Assembly (NCBI RefSeq): GCF_037126285.1
Contig: NZ_CP147012.1
Coordinates: forward strand, 744,001-808,000
Length of the DNA: 64,000 nucleotides
Reading direction: 5' to 3'
Source: Bernardetia sp. MNP-M8
GTDB lineage: Bacteria > Bacteroidota > Bacteroidia > Cytophagales > Bernardetiaceae
The notes beneath the pieces were generated by a model. The model saw only the letters and a list, made by a program, of their open reading frames with translations. It had not been told where the DNA came from and did not search any database. The translations under genes and the position numbers were made by a program. This document shows, in pieces, positions 23,528 to 33,341 of this stretch. The first letter of the stretch is position 1, and each line of letters opens with the position of its first letter.

Positions 23528-25308
23528 TTATTCTTTAACAATACGTACAGTAGTTGTTTTTTCAGAATCCGAAACTTGAAGTAAATACAAGCCAGAAGCC
23601 TGTTTTTCTAAATCAATTGTGCCTTCTAAAAATGCTCCTTCTTTAGATTGCTCGGCTTCAAAGATGATTCTGCCTGTGGCATCAAATAAACGAATGGTGT
23701 AATTTCCTTCTTTATTTGTTCTCAAGCTATATGAAAAACGATTTGGAGTTGGATTTGGATACACCATCAACTTTTCATTCTCAAAGAAATCTTGACTTGC
23801 TTCTGTTTTGAATAAAAGCACAAAACGTTTTACTTCATTTCCTTTTGTTGCTTCAAACTTATAATCGCCTTCTGCTTTTAAGTTATGTAACGAATCCGTC
23901 AATGAATCATACAAATAAAGTTCGTGTTTTGAATGGAAATATTTCATACTGCGAAGCGTAATTTCATACTCTCCATCTGTCAGAATATTCATGGCTAAAG
24001 GTAAACTTTGGTCGGAATCAAAACGTCCTAATCCATTGATAGCAAAATATTCCGTTTCTGCTGTTTCTGTATTTTCATTGTATGAATAAAGCGTAGGGCT
24101 TGCACTATTCATTTTGTGAAGTTTGGCTGCATCATATTTGCCATCAAAATTAGGAGTTGCCCCTGATTCAAAATAAATTGTGGTTTCATCTAAAGAAGTC
24201 CCTTTCTTGAGAGCAACTCTAATCAATCCTTCTTTTACGTTTTGGGTTTCTGTGGTTTTGTAAAAACGTGTGTCTGTTCCCAAACGAACACCATTATTCA
24301 TATTGACAGTTCCTCCACCTAGAGTTCTGACAAAGAAACCTTGCATAGAAGCAATTTCTTTTTTACCTCCATTGTTCGAAACCCCATTGACATATTCTGC
24401 AAAAATTCCTTGATATTGATTGACTGGAATATCAATATAAACAGCATCTTCAACTCCTGTAGAAGCTAGCAAAACTAACTCCCAATCAATTGGAGAGGGA
24501 TACGGATTTCCAACCAAATTATAACCTTCTTGGCTAAATCCTCCTCCACTATTTGTAACAGAAATAGATTGACTTCCATTATTCAATGTTCCATTCAAAT
24601 CTACGGTTACACCTGTTGAAATATTGGCTTGATAACCTCTAGTTACAGTCAAATTAGCTGTGGTAGGAACTTTGTAATTGGAAATAAATGGATTGAAATA
24701 AGCACTTGATGTTGCACCTGCATTACTTTCTTCATACTGGAAGAAAGTAGGGAAAGGACGAACAAAGGCAGGCTCTGGAGCTGTATTGTAAGCTGTCGTC
24801 AGAACTAGACTCATATCATCGCCAAACTGGGAAACAGTTGCATCAGAAAAAGGAGAACTAAATAAATGATATCCTCTTCCATCTGTGCCTCCTAAATCTG
24901 AAACAGCAGGTAAGTAGCGTTCCATAATGACAGTTCCTACAACTGTATTTGTAGGAGAATCATTGATTACTAAAGCCGTTTGAGTTGCAGAAGAAAGCAA
25001 GGCAAAATCAGTTGTTGAACCTGTAACTTCCATTTCGCCAGTAGATTCTAAATGTAAAACCTCTACAATACTCATATCGCCTGTAATAGTCAGTTTATTT
25101 CCATTTTCTACAAGAATCTGATTGATGTTTACATTTTTATAATCTGTAAAATCAGAAGTAAAAGTGAGGTTTTTATCTACGATTACATTTTCAGGATAAT
25201 TTCTATTTCCTGTCGGTTTTATGGTATCATTTGCTATCGCTGCATCAACTGCTTGTTGGATAGTAGGGTAAAAAATACCTGTACGTACCAAAAGCACATC
25301 ACCTCCAG
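23528..25308 (-). repeat. C-terminal T9SS cassette, copy A (duplicate of 31561-33341)
   Basis: About 1.78 kb encoding the last 590 or so residues, nearly identical to the corresponding part of giant protein B. Only a handful of substitutions are visible (GTDTRF/STDTRF, TQNVKEGLIRV/TENLKEGLIRI, EAEQSKEG/EESKIKEG). Silent changes are also few, pointing to recent duplication or gene conversion. Confidence 0.92.
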
Positions 25309-28300
25309 AAGTATTACTTCCTTCTACTGCAAAATCATAAGCAGCTTCATCACAATCATTGTTATTTATTGTAATGGTTGCTGTTCTTGTTCCTGTTCCA
25401 GAAGGCGTAAAAGTAACATCAAAAGTAGCACTTCCACCTGCTGCAACGGTTGCTGGAATGCTACTTACTACAAAATCAGTTGCATTTGTTCCACTTGAAA
25501 CAATAGAAGTAATAGTCAAAGTCTCTGTTCCAGTATTTTCAATCGTATAAGTAATGGTTCTTGATGTGGCTGTGTTTCCAAAATCTGTATCATCAGAAAC
25601 ATTGGGGGTTACATCGCCATCTACAATAGAAACTGCATTTCCTTGCACATCGATTTCTCTTGTGCTGTTTACAGTAACTGTTTGTGTTGCTGTTTGAGTA
25701 TTTCCATTACCATCATCTGCTGTCCAAGTTACGGTTGTGTTTCCAATAGGGAAAGTAGCAGGAGCATCATTTGTGAAGGTAGGTGTTCCACAATTATCAC
25801 TTCCTGTTGGTGTGCCTAAAGCAACTCCAGAAGCTGTACAAAGTCCTGTATCTGTGTTTACAGTCACATTTATTGGTGCTGTAACCGTTGGATTTGTAAC
25901 ATCATCAAGAATTACATTTTGGTCTGCTGTCGATGTATTTCCATTACCATCATCAAATGTCCAAGTTACAACCGTTGTTCCTTGGGCAGTAATTGGAAAT
26001 ACTGTTCCTGTTGTTCCTGTTACTGTTCCTGCACAATTATCTGTTGTTGTTGGTGCAGTTGGGGTTACACTACATTCAGCAGTAACATCTGCTAATGTCG
26101 GCACTACTGGTGCTGTAACATCATCAAGAATTACATTTTGGTCTGCTGTCGATGTATTTCCATTCCCATCATCAAATGTCCAAGTTACAACTGTTGTTCC
26201 TTGGGCTGTAATTGGAAATACTGTTCCTGTTGTTCCTGTTACTGTTCCTGCACAATTATCTGTTGTTGTTGGTGCAGTTGGAGTAGACGAACATTCAGCA
26301 GTAACATCTGCTAATGTCGGCACTACTGGTGCTGTAACATCATCAAGAATTACATTTTGATCAGCAGTTACTGAATTGCCATTACCATCGTTAAATGTCC
26401 AAGTTACAACCGTTGTTCCTTGTGCCGTGATTGGAAATACTGTTCCTGTTGTTCCTGTAATTGTTCCAACACAGTTATCTGTAGTTGTGGGTGCAGTTGG
26501 AGTAGACGAACATTCAGCAGTAACATCTACTAATGTCGGCACTACTGGTGCTGTAACATCATCAAGAATTACATTTTGATCAGCTGTGACACTATTGCCA
26601 TTACCATCGTTAAATGTCCAAGTTACAACCGTTGTTCCTTGGGTTGTAATTGGAAATACTGTTCCTGTTGTTCCTGTAACTGTTCCTGCACAATTATCTG
26701 TTGTTGTTGGTGCAGTTGGGGTTACACTACATTCAGCAGTAACATCTGCTAAAGTTGGAACTACAGGAGGTACATTATCTGCTGTTCCATTTCCATTGAT
26801 AGCAAATGTATAAGGATTTTCATCTGCATCATCATTAGTTATTGTAACTAAAGCTACTCTATTTCCTATTGCAGAAGGATTGAAAGTAACTGTAAAAGTT
26901 TGTGTTCCTGTTGTAGCTGCTACTGTCGCAGGGAAAGCAGGCAGACCACTTAAAGTAAAATCAGCAGCATTTGCACCTGTAACTGTGATATTACTTACTG
27001 TTAGTGCTGCTCCTCCTGTATTTTGAATAGTATATGTCTTAGCAAGACTATTCGTTCCACATTCAGCTACATCTCCAAAATTAGTATCATTGGTTAGACT
27101 TGTAGTTCCTGTTCCACTTACGATATTATTGCCATTACCTTGAACATTGATTTCGGGTATTGCACTAGGAACGAAAGTAATAAGGAAGTTATCAACTGCG
27201 CCACCAGCAAAATTTATAGTAATGTCCGATTTGAATACTATTCTAAAAGCAACATCAAGAGTTCCTGCTAAACTAGAAACATCAAGCGATTTAGTAAAAT
27301 AGTTTGCATTTGTAGCTGACATAAATGGAGTTCCTTGAGGACCAAATACTGTTGGGTCGGGACCAACTGCAATTACTGAATTATACCAAGCTGCTGTTGT
27401 TGTCGCAGTTCCTAGTTTTGTCCAAGATGTGCCTCTATCAGTAGAATATTCTACAATCATTCCATCATAACCTGTTTCATAAACATGTTTCGTTTGAAAA
27501 GATAAATTATATGTACCTGCTGCTGAGAAGTTGAAATTAGGTGCATAGAGGTTAGAGTGAGAATTATCTAAATAATTTCCTGTAAGACCTGTAACCCATG
27601 CATTTGCACCACTTGCTGTTCCATTCTTTCCTGCTGTAGCAGAGTTTCCACGTTCCCACATAGTTGCTCCTCCTATATTATCGGCTGCAAAGTCTAGTGG
27701 GTTAACATCAAAGTTTCCTCCATCAGTAATAGCATAAGGTACAGGTCGATCTGGTAAAACAGTTATAGTTTTGGTTACTGTCAAGACACCACCTCCACCA
27801 TTGATAGCAAGTGTAATCGTTTTTATACCTGGTGTAGTATAAGAAACTGTGTGAGGTCCAACAGTAGCTGCTGTAGCTGTACTTGCACCTGTACCAAAAT
27901 TCCAGTCCCAAGAAGTAGCACCTGCAGAAGCATCCGTAAATATTACATTTTTATTCATGTAAACAATATCTTGACTTACAGCAAAATCAGCAGCAGCAGG
28001 AGAAAATACATTTGTTGTAAATACTCCTCTACCATGTGTTGCTACTGCAACTAGATTATCAGAACTGCGAATTTGGAGCATATCACAACGTGTATTGGCT
28101 AGTCCTGTACTTGATACCTCCCAAAAATCAGCAGCAGCTCCAGCAGTAATATCATCTGTACTCCAAATACCTGTTTCTGTTGCAATTAGTACCTCATTCG
28201 TATTATTAGGATTAAACATTGCCCAACGTACTGGCATATCAGGTAAACCATGAGCGGTATCTTTGCTTGTCCAAGAAGTTCCTCCATTGGCTGTGTACCA

Positions 28301-30481
28301 AACACTTTGAACACCATAATTAGAGTAAGTAACAACCATTTGATTCTCACTTGTACCAAACTCAATAGAAGAAACTGAACCTTGTGCTTGCATAGTAGCA
28401 TTTGACAATACTGTTCCTGCTTTATTTGCCCCTGCAGTGTTGGCATTAGCAACTCGTACTACTTCGCCTGCATCTGTACCTACATAAAGTGTGGTAGAAG
28501 CTGCTGTAAAAGGAGAAGCTTTTAAGTGTGTAACATTTCCAGTCATACCACCTGTTACATTAAAGTTAGAACGAGTTCCACCAGGTACAGTCCATCTTGC
28601 AACATCACGATTTCCTTGTGATGAAGAGTAGAGTAAATCTAAAGCATCGTGGTAATCTGCTGGGTTGATAAAATCACCTGTGCCTTGATCTTGAGTACCT
28701 AAATTTGAAAAACTAGTACCTCCATTAGTAGATTTGTAGAAAGAGTTAAATACATACGAACTAATCTGAATATTTGGATTATCTTGGTCAATAAAACAAA
28801 ATGCACCATCTCCTCCAGTTGGCTGTGTACTTCCACCTACTCCTGCCGAGGTAAGTTTACGTGTTCCGTTATCTTGTGCTCCTGCTAATAAATAATTAGA
28901 ACCATTGTTTGGGTTCATTGCAACAGCATAAAACTGAGTAACATTATATCCTGTATTTCTATCAGCAAAATTAGGAGTAGCTGCACGTATATTTGCACTA
29001 TAAGAGATCCCTCCATCACTACCTACAAGCATTTCATCAGAGCTACCAGGTTTATAGGCAAAAGCATGAATATCTGCATGAACGTAAGGACCACAGGCAC
29101 CCGTCCAATAGGAGATAGAAGTCCAAGAAGTCCCTCCATTTGTCGTACGATGAACATCAATACCACCAACTACCACATGGTCAGAGTTAGTTGGATTTAC
29201 TTGTAATATCAAATCGTACCAAGCTTGTCCACGAGTAAAGTGTGTACCGTCAGTAAGACAACCACCTTGATTACGGTATAGTGGAATAGTTACATCTGTC
29301 CAAGAAGTTCCAGCATTGATAGATTTTTTGAAGAATGCTATATTATTAGTGCTTGCATCATGTGCAACAGCATATAAAATATTACTATTTGATGGAGCAG
29401 AGGAAATTTCTATTCTTCTTGTGTTAGCAGAAATGCCAGCAGGTGTTACTTCTGTCCAAGCAACTCCATCGCTTGCACTTGTAGATTTATAGATAGAACC
29501 TACAACAGCTCCAAATAAAGAAGTAGTTCCATAAATAGTACCGTCAGAAGCTACTTCCAAATCAGCAGCACGAGTAGAAGTTTCTGGTAATGTCACTTTT
29601 GTCCAATTAGCTCCTTCATCAGTAGAGCGAAAAATACCTCCACTGTTTGCATCAGTAGAGTTAAATCCATCAGTACGACATGCTGCAAGTAATGTTCCTG
29701 CAGAAGTTACTACAATTTTTTGTACATATTGAAAGTCATCAGTTACTGTAGGTGAAGTATTGGCTAGTCTTGCCCAAGTAGTTCCTCCATCACTAGTTTT
29801 CCAAATACCTGCACCACGTTGCATTCCACCACCAAAAAACCCTTCTCCAGTAGAAACATACATGTTTTGTGTATTTGTTGGGTCATAAGCAATAGAAGAA
29901 ATAGCTATATTTTCCCAAAAATTATCAACAGCTACCCAAGTTGGACTAGCTACTGTAATATCATTGGTATACCAAAGTCCACCACCAACACCACCAGCCC
30001 AAACTTTTCTGCCAGTACCATCATTTGGGTCATACATAAGGGCACGAGTACGTCCACCTACATCATTAGGTCCACGTTCTACCCAATTTACTCCAGCAAT
30101 AGCCCTTTGATTTTGACTAAGAGCATTTAGACGTAAATCTGTAAGTTCATTTGCCTTTATAGGAGCATTTTCAGGAATATCTCCTGTATTTGGATCAGCT
30201 GTACGTAGAAAATTTAGAAGAGCTGCTAAATCAGGACGATCTTTTTTAGGGAGCTTTTTTAATTCTTGTTTTGTCCAGCCTCTATATTTTTCATATAAGG
30301 CTTTGTAATAGGCATATTTTTCTTTGCCTTTTAGTTGTGAAGGATCTTTAATTTCTAAGTTTTCAGAAATAAGCTCCTTGTCTTTAGGAGTGTTCTCCCA
30401 AACTAAGTAACCAGTAGTGCTGATTAGAAGCAGTAAAACAAACCCAAATATATAATTGGAATAAGTGGAGAGTTTTTTCAT
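23528..30481 (-). CDS. giant secreted T9SS protein A: BNR/sortilin-like propeller, PKD, HYR repeats
   Basis: 2317 residues from MKKLSTYSNYIFG. The longer reading adds 32 residues before this signal anchor. Order: a leader region; a sortilin/BNR-type beta-propeller of many Asp-box units (IWKTSDGGTTWARL, IFRSTDEGANWTKV, VHRTTNGGTSWTSI) to about residue 850; a PKD domain (SWDWNFGTG); a jelly-roll-like region (GGNFDVNPLDF on); a choice-of-anchor-D domain (INVQGNGNNIV); four near-identical HYR-like repeats of 73 residues and a fifth divergent one; a second choice-of-anchor-D domain; then a cassette of about 590 residues ending in the T9SS type A sorting signal (MVYPNPTPNRFSY ... TTTVRIVKE). It is exported through the Sec and T9SS routes to the surface and is probably an adhesin or glycan-binding/hydrolysing protein. 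The catalytic role is unknown. Confidence 0.92.
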   Translation of the reverse strand: MKKLSTYSNYIFGFVLLLLISTTGYLVWENTPKDKELISENLEIKDPSQLKGKEKYAYYKALYEKYRGWTKQELKKLPKKDRPDLAALLNFLRTADPNTGDIPENAPIKANELTDLRLNALSQNQRAIAGVNWVERGPNDVGGRTRALMYDPNDGTGRKVWAGGVGGGLWYTNDITVASPTWVAVDNFWENIAISSIAYDPTNTQNMYVSTGEGFFGGGMQRGAGIWKTSDGGTTWARLANTSPTVTDDFQYVQKIVVTSAGTLLAACRTDGFNSTDANSGGIFRSTDEGANWTKVTLPETSTRAADLEVASDGTIYGTTSLFGAVVGSIYKSTSASDGVAWTEVTPAGISANTRRIEISSAPSNSNILYAVAHDASTNNIAFFKKSINAGTSWTDVTIPLYRNQGGCLTDGTHFTRGQAWYDLILQVNPTNSDHVVVGGIDVHRTTNGGTSWTSISYWTGACGPYVHADIHAFAYKPGSSDEMLVGSDGGISYSANIRAATPNFADRNTGYNVTQFYAVAMNPNNGSNYLLAGAQDNGTRKLTSAGVGGSTQPTGGDGAFCFIDQDNPNIQISSYVFNSFYKSTNGGTSFSNLGTQDQGTGDFINPADYHDALDLLYSSSQGNRDVARWTVPGGTRSNFNVTGGMTGNVTHLKASPFTAASTTLYVGTDAGEVVRVANANTAGANKAGTVLSNATMQAQGSVSSIEFGTSENQMVVTYSNYGVQSVWYTANGGTSWTSKDTAHGLPDMPVRWAMFNPNNTNEVLIATETGIWSTDDITAGAAADFWEVSSTGLANTRCDMLQIRSSDNLVAVATHGRGVFTTNVFSPAAADFAVSQDIVYMNKNVIFTDASAGATSWDWNFGTGASTATAATVGPHTVSYTTPGIKTITLAINGGGGVLTVTKTITVLPDRPVPYAITDGGNFDVNPLDFAADNIGGATMWERGNSATAGKNGTASGANAWVTGLTGNYLDNSHSNLYAPNFNFSAAGTYNLSFQTKHVYETGYDGMIVEYSTDRGTSWTKLGTATTTAAWYNSVIAVGPDPTVFGPQGTPFMSATNANYFTKSLDVSSLAGTLDVAFRIVFKSDITINFAGGAVDNFLITFVPSAIPEINVQGNGNNIVSGTGTTSLTNDTNFGDVAECGTNSLAKTYTIQNTGGAALTVSNITVTGANAADFTLSGLPAFPATVAATTGTQTFTVTFNPSAIGNRVALVTITNDDADENPYTFAINGNGTADNVPPVVPTLADVTAECSVTPTAPTTTDNCAGTVTGTTGTVFPITTQGTTVVTWTFNDGNGNSVTADQNVILDDVTAPVVPTLVDVTAECSSTPTAPTTTDNCVGTITGTTGTVFPITAQGTTVVTWTFNDGNGNSVTADQNVILDDVTAPVVPTLADVTAECSSTPTAPTTTDNCAGTVTGTTGTVFPITAQGTTVVTWTFDDGNGNTSTADQNVILDDVTAPVVPTLADVTAECSVTPTAPTTTDNCAGTVTGTTGTVFPITAQGTTVVTWTFDDGNGNTSTADQNVILDDVTNPTVTAPINVTVNTDTGLCTASGVALGTPTGSDNCGTPTFTNDAPATFPIGNTTVTWTADDGNGNTQTATQTVTVNSTREIDVQGNAVSIVDGDVTPNVSDDTDFGNTATSRTITYTIENTGTETLTITSIVSSGTNATDFVVSSIPATVAAGGSATFDVTFTPSGTGTRTATITINNNDCDEAAYDFAVEGSNTSGGDVLLVRTGIFYPTIQQAVDAAIANDTIKPTGNRNYPENVIVDKNLTFTSDFTDYKNVNINQILVENGNKLTITGDMSIVEVLHLESTGEMEVTGSTTDFALLSSATQTALVINDSPTNTVVGTVIMERYLPAVSDLGGTDGRGYHLFSSPFSDATVSQFGDDMSLVLTTAYNTAPEPAFVRPFPTFFQYEESNAGATSSAYFNPFISNYKVPTTANLTVTRGYQANISTGVTVDLNGTLNNGSQSISVTNSGGGFSQEGYNLVGNPYPSPIDWELVLLASTGVEDAVYIDIPVNQYQGIFAEYVNGVSNNGGKKEIASMQGFFVRTLGGGTVNMNNGVRLGTDTRFYKTTETQNVKEGLIRVALKKGTSLDETTIYFESGATPNFDGKYDAAKLHKMNSASPTLYSYNENTETAETEYFAINGLGRFDSDQSLPLAMNILTDGEYEITLRSMKYFHSKHELYLYDSLTDSLHNLKAEGDYKFEATKGNEVKRFVLLFKTEASQDFFENEKLMVYPNPTPNRFSYSLRTNKEGNYTIRLFDATGRIIFEAEQSKEGAFLEGTIDLEKQASGLYLLQVSDSEKTTTVRIVKE
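25900..26775 (-). repeat. four tandem 219-bp HYR-like repeats
   Basis: The unit of 73 codons begins PVVPTLADVTAEC, continues TDNCAGTVTGTTGTVFPIT, and ends TADQNVILDDVTA. It occurs four times in direct succession with high nucleotide identity. A recombination-prone array inside giant protein A. Confidence 0.9.
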
Positions 30482-30718
30482 TGATTTTATATTATATGGT
30501 AGTAGTGAAAGGAATAAGTAGAAATGAAGTTTTACTAAAAAAGCCATACTTAAAATAAGATGACATACTATCAGCACGTAAATTAACTATTTTTTTTATA
30601 AAAAAAGCTATTTTATATTGGAAAATTAGCAAATATCAGGCTATTATTTTAACATTTAATATAAAAACGACTTTTTTTAATTTTTAGTTTACACGTTGTT
30701 GTTTTCTCTCTAAAAAAC

Positions 30719-30755
30719 AAAAGCAACCCTATTTACTAAGGTTGCTTTTATTTTT
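30719..30755 (-). terminator. terminator-like hairpin, duplicate of the one after the aminotransferase
   Basis: AAAAGCAACC / GGTTGCTTTT with an 11-nt loop, similar in sequence and relative position to the hairpin at 36817-36847 downstream of the intact aminotransferase gene. Confidence 0.65.
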
Positions 30756-30767
30756 TAAGTATTACAT

Positions 30768-31096
30768 TAAAATCTTCTACTTCATCTAAAAGAGATTTGA
30801 TTAGTTTTCCTCTTTTTTTGTAAGCAGTTTTCATTCTTTTCTACTTCTTTTCGACCTCATCAGCATTTATCAATGATAGAAAGCATTACATTTTCAATCG
30901 TTTGTTTTGCACCTGTCAAAACTACAATTTGGTCAGTAGAATACTCTAACTGATTTCCTCTTTTTAGCTTATCAGCAATTGCTTGGCAAAGTAGTGCAAT
31001 GCCAGAAACAGGCATGTAGTAAAAATGTCCGTCATCAATTAGCTTTTTTGGCAGCCAACTTGTCGTTGGTGGATACACCAACAACGGCAAGAACAT
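30768..31096 (-). pseudogene. decayed duplicate of the aminotransferase gene
   Basis: Aligns by eye with parts of the intact gene at 36870-38084: 30772-30854 matches about 37130-37210 (the LIKSLLDEVEGF region), 30868-31057 matches about 37722-37912 (DDGHFYYTPVSGIAPLRQAIAEKLKRENQ to NVMLSIIDKD), and 31060-31085 matches the hairpin upstream of the gene at 38101-38126. Two internal blocks of roughly 0.5 and 0.2 kb and the 3' end are missing, and there are point changes. A 78-codon frame (30860-31096) survives but lacks the PLP-lysine region, so it cannot be an aminotransferase. Confidence 0.85.
31065..31082. repeat. GTTGGTG-GATA-CACCAAC hairpin, member of a dispersed family
   Basis: Perfect 7-bp stem with a 4-nt loop followed by AACGGCAA. 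It is the same element as upstream of the intact aminotransferase at 38104-38121. Confidence 0.75.
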
Positions 31097-31130
31097 TTCT
31101 GTCTTCTTATTTCAAAATATATTTCATAAA

Positions 31131-31162
31131 AAGGAGGCTGTCTTGTTTAGACAGCCTTTTTT
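31131..31162. terminator. intrinsic terminator
   Basis: GGCTGTC / GACAGCC stem, 7-nt loop, then six Ts. A-rich on the other side. It separates the decayed aminotransferase from a fragment of a T9SS protein tail. Confidence 0.75.
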
Positions 31163-31181
31163 ATGTTACATTAAAAATTAC

Positions 31182-31215
31182 TTATTCTTTCACAATACGT
31201 ACAGTAGTTATTTTA
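31182..31215 (-). pseudogene. fragment of a T9SS protein C-terminus
   Basis: On the minus strand the last codons read KITTVRIVKE-stop, the same as the ends of giant proteins A and B (TTTVRIVKE-stop), but the similarity stops after about 11 codons. It is a third, truncated copy of the cassette end. Confidence 0.75.
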
Positions 31216-31251
31216 AACAAGAATATAGAGAATATCTGAAATATCTATAGT

Positions 31252-31470
31252 TTACTTCATTTCATTTTCCTCCTCTTGATTGTCTTTATTTCTAAAATCA
31301 TAGACTTTTTTAGCTCCATAAGCTGCGCCTGCTGCCAAAAGTAGTGAAAGACCTCCATCTATAGGTGCGCCTAATGCGTTAGGCGGATCAATAGGAAAAC
31401 CTCCACCTTGAGCAAACAAATAGTCTACAATAAAAAATCCGATAAGGAGTAATACAATTTTTTTGAACAT
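31252..31470 (-). CDS. PID-CTERM-like small sorted protein, copy B
   Basis: 72 residues from MFKKIVLLL; a longer in-frame reading of 99 residues starts in the upstream hairpin region and is unlikely. The amino-acid sequence is identical to the product at 23220-23438, with a few silent differences at DNA level. It has the same features: signal peptide, PIDPP, PIDGG, short hydrophobic helix, KK, acidic tail. It lies 90 bp after giant protein B with the same intervening hairpin, so the pair was duplicated as a unit and kept in both places. Confidence 0.75.
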   Translation of the reverse strand: MFKKIVLLLIGFFIVDYLFAQGGGFPIDPPNALGAPIDGGLSLLLAAGAAYGAKKVYDFRNKDNQEEENEMK

Positions 31471-31510
31471 AATAAATAGTATTTTAATAGATGATGTTTT
31501 AGGTAAGATA

Positions 31511-31543
31511 AATAGCCGTAATAATACAATTAATACGGCTATT
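31511..31543 (-). terminator. hairpin between giant protein B and the small protein
   Basis: AATAGCCGTA / TACGGCTATT, identical to 23478-23510. Confidence 0.6.
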
Positions 31544-31560
31544 AATATCAATAATATTGC

Positions 31561-33341
31561 TTATTCTTTAACAATACGTACAGTAGTTGTTATTTCAGAA
31601 TCCGAAACTTGAAGTAAATACAAACCAGAAGCCTGTTTTTCTAAATCAATTGTGCCTTCTAAGAATGCTCCTTCTTTTATTTTGCTCTCCTCAAAGATGA
31701 TTCTGCCTGTGGCATCAAACAAACGAATGGTGTAATTTCCTTCTTTATTTGTTCTCAAGCTATATGAAAAACGATTTGGGGTGGGATTTGGATACACCAT
31801 TAGCTTTTCATTCTCAAAGAAATCTTGACTTGCTTCTGTTTTGAATAAAAGCACAAAACGTTTTACTTCATTTCCTTTTGTTGCTTCAAACTTATAATCG
31901 CCTTCTGCTTTTAAGTTATGTAACGAATCCGTCAATGAATCATACAAATAAAGCTCGTGTTTTGAATGGAAATATTTCATACTGCGAAGCGTAATTTCAT
32001 ACTCTCCATCTGTCAGAATATTCATCGCTAAAGGTAAACTTTGGTCGGAATCAAAACGTCCTAATCCATTGATAGCAAAATATTCCGTTTCTGCTGTTTC
32101 TGTATTTTCATTGTATGAATAAAGCGTAGGGCTTGCACTATTCATTTTGTGAAGTTTGGCTGCATCATATTTGCCATCAAAGTTAGGAGTTGCCCCTGAT
32201 TCAAAATAAATTGTGGTTTCATCCAAAGAATTTCCTTTCTTGAGAGCAATTCTAATCAATCCTTCTTTCAGATTTTCAGTTTCTGTCGTCTTATAGAAAC
32301 GAGTATCCGTACTCAAACGAACCCCATTATTCATATTGACAGTTCCTCCACCTAGAGTTCTGACAAAGAAACCTTGCATAGAAGCAATTTCTTTTTTACC
32401 TCCATTGTTCGAAACGCCATTGACATATTCTGCAAAAATCCCTTGATACTGATTAACTGGAATATCAATATAAACAGCATCTTCAACTCCTGTAGAAGCT
32501 AGCAAAACTAACTCCCAATCAATAGGAGATGGATATGGATTTCCAACCAAATTATAACCTTCTTGGCTAAATCCTCCTCCACTATTTGTAACAGAAATAG
32601 ATTGACTTCCATTATTCAATGTTCCATTCAAATCTACCGTTACACCTGTTGAAATATTGGCTTGATAACCTCTAGTTACAGTCAAATTAGCTGTGGTAGG
32701 AACTTTGTAATTAGAAATAAATGGATTGAAATAAGCACTTGATGTTGCACCTGCATTACTTTCTTCATACTGGAAGAAAGTAGGGAAAGGACGAACAAAG
32801 GCAGGTTCGGGAGCTGTATTGTAAGCTGTCGTCAGAACTAGACTCATATCATCGCCAAACTGGGAAACAGTTGCATCAGAAAAAGGAGAACTAAATAAAT
32901 GATACCCTCTTCCATCTGTGCCTCCTAAATCTGAAACAGCAGGTAAGTAGCGTTCCATAATGACAGTTCCTACAACTGTATTTGTAGGAGAATCATTGAT
33001 TACTAAAGCCGTTTGAGTTGCAGAAGAAAGCAAGGCAAAATCAGTTGTTGAACCTGTAACTTCCATTTCGCCAGTAGATTCTAAATGTAAAACCTCTACA
33101 ATACTCATATCACCTGTAATAGTCAGTTTATTTCCATTTTCTACAAGAATCTGATTGATGTTTACATTTTTATAATCTGTAAAATCAGAGGTAAAAGTGA
33201 GGTTTTTATCTACGATTACATTTTCAGGATAATTTCTATTTCCTGTGGGCTTAATAGTATTTCCTGTTACAGCTACATCTACAGCTTCTTGAATGGTAGG
33301 ATAGAAAATACCTGTTTCAACAAGTAGAACATCGCCAGAGG
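31561..33341 (-). repeat. C-terminal T9SS cassette, copy B (duplicate of 23528-25308)
   Basis: See copy A. Similarity begins sharply at the DVLLV.TGIFYPTIQ segment. Upstream of it the two proteins share only domain types, not sequence. Confidence 0.92.

Noticed and set aside
25737-26813. Three valine-rich ORFs on the + strand
   Set aside because: They are antisense readings of the four HYR repeats; their repetition simply mirrors the 219-bp array on the minus strand.
31471-31551. N-terminal extension of small protein copy B
   Set aside because: The extension covers the hairpin region and is not shared by copy A; the Met at 31470 gives a standard signal peptide identical in both copies.
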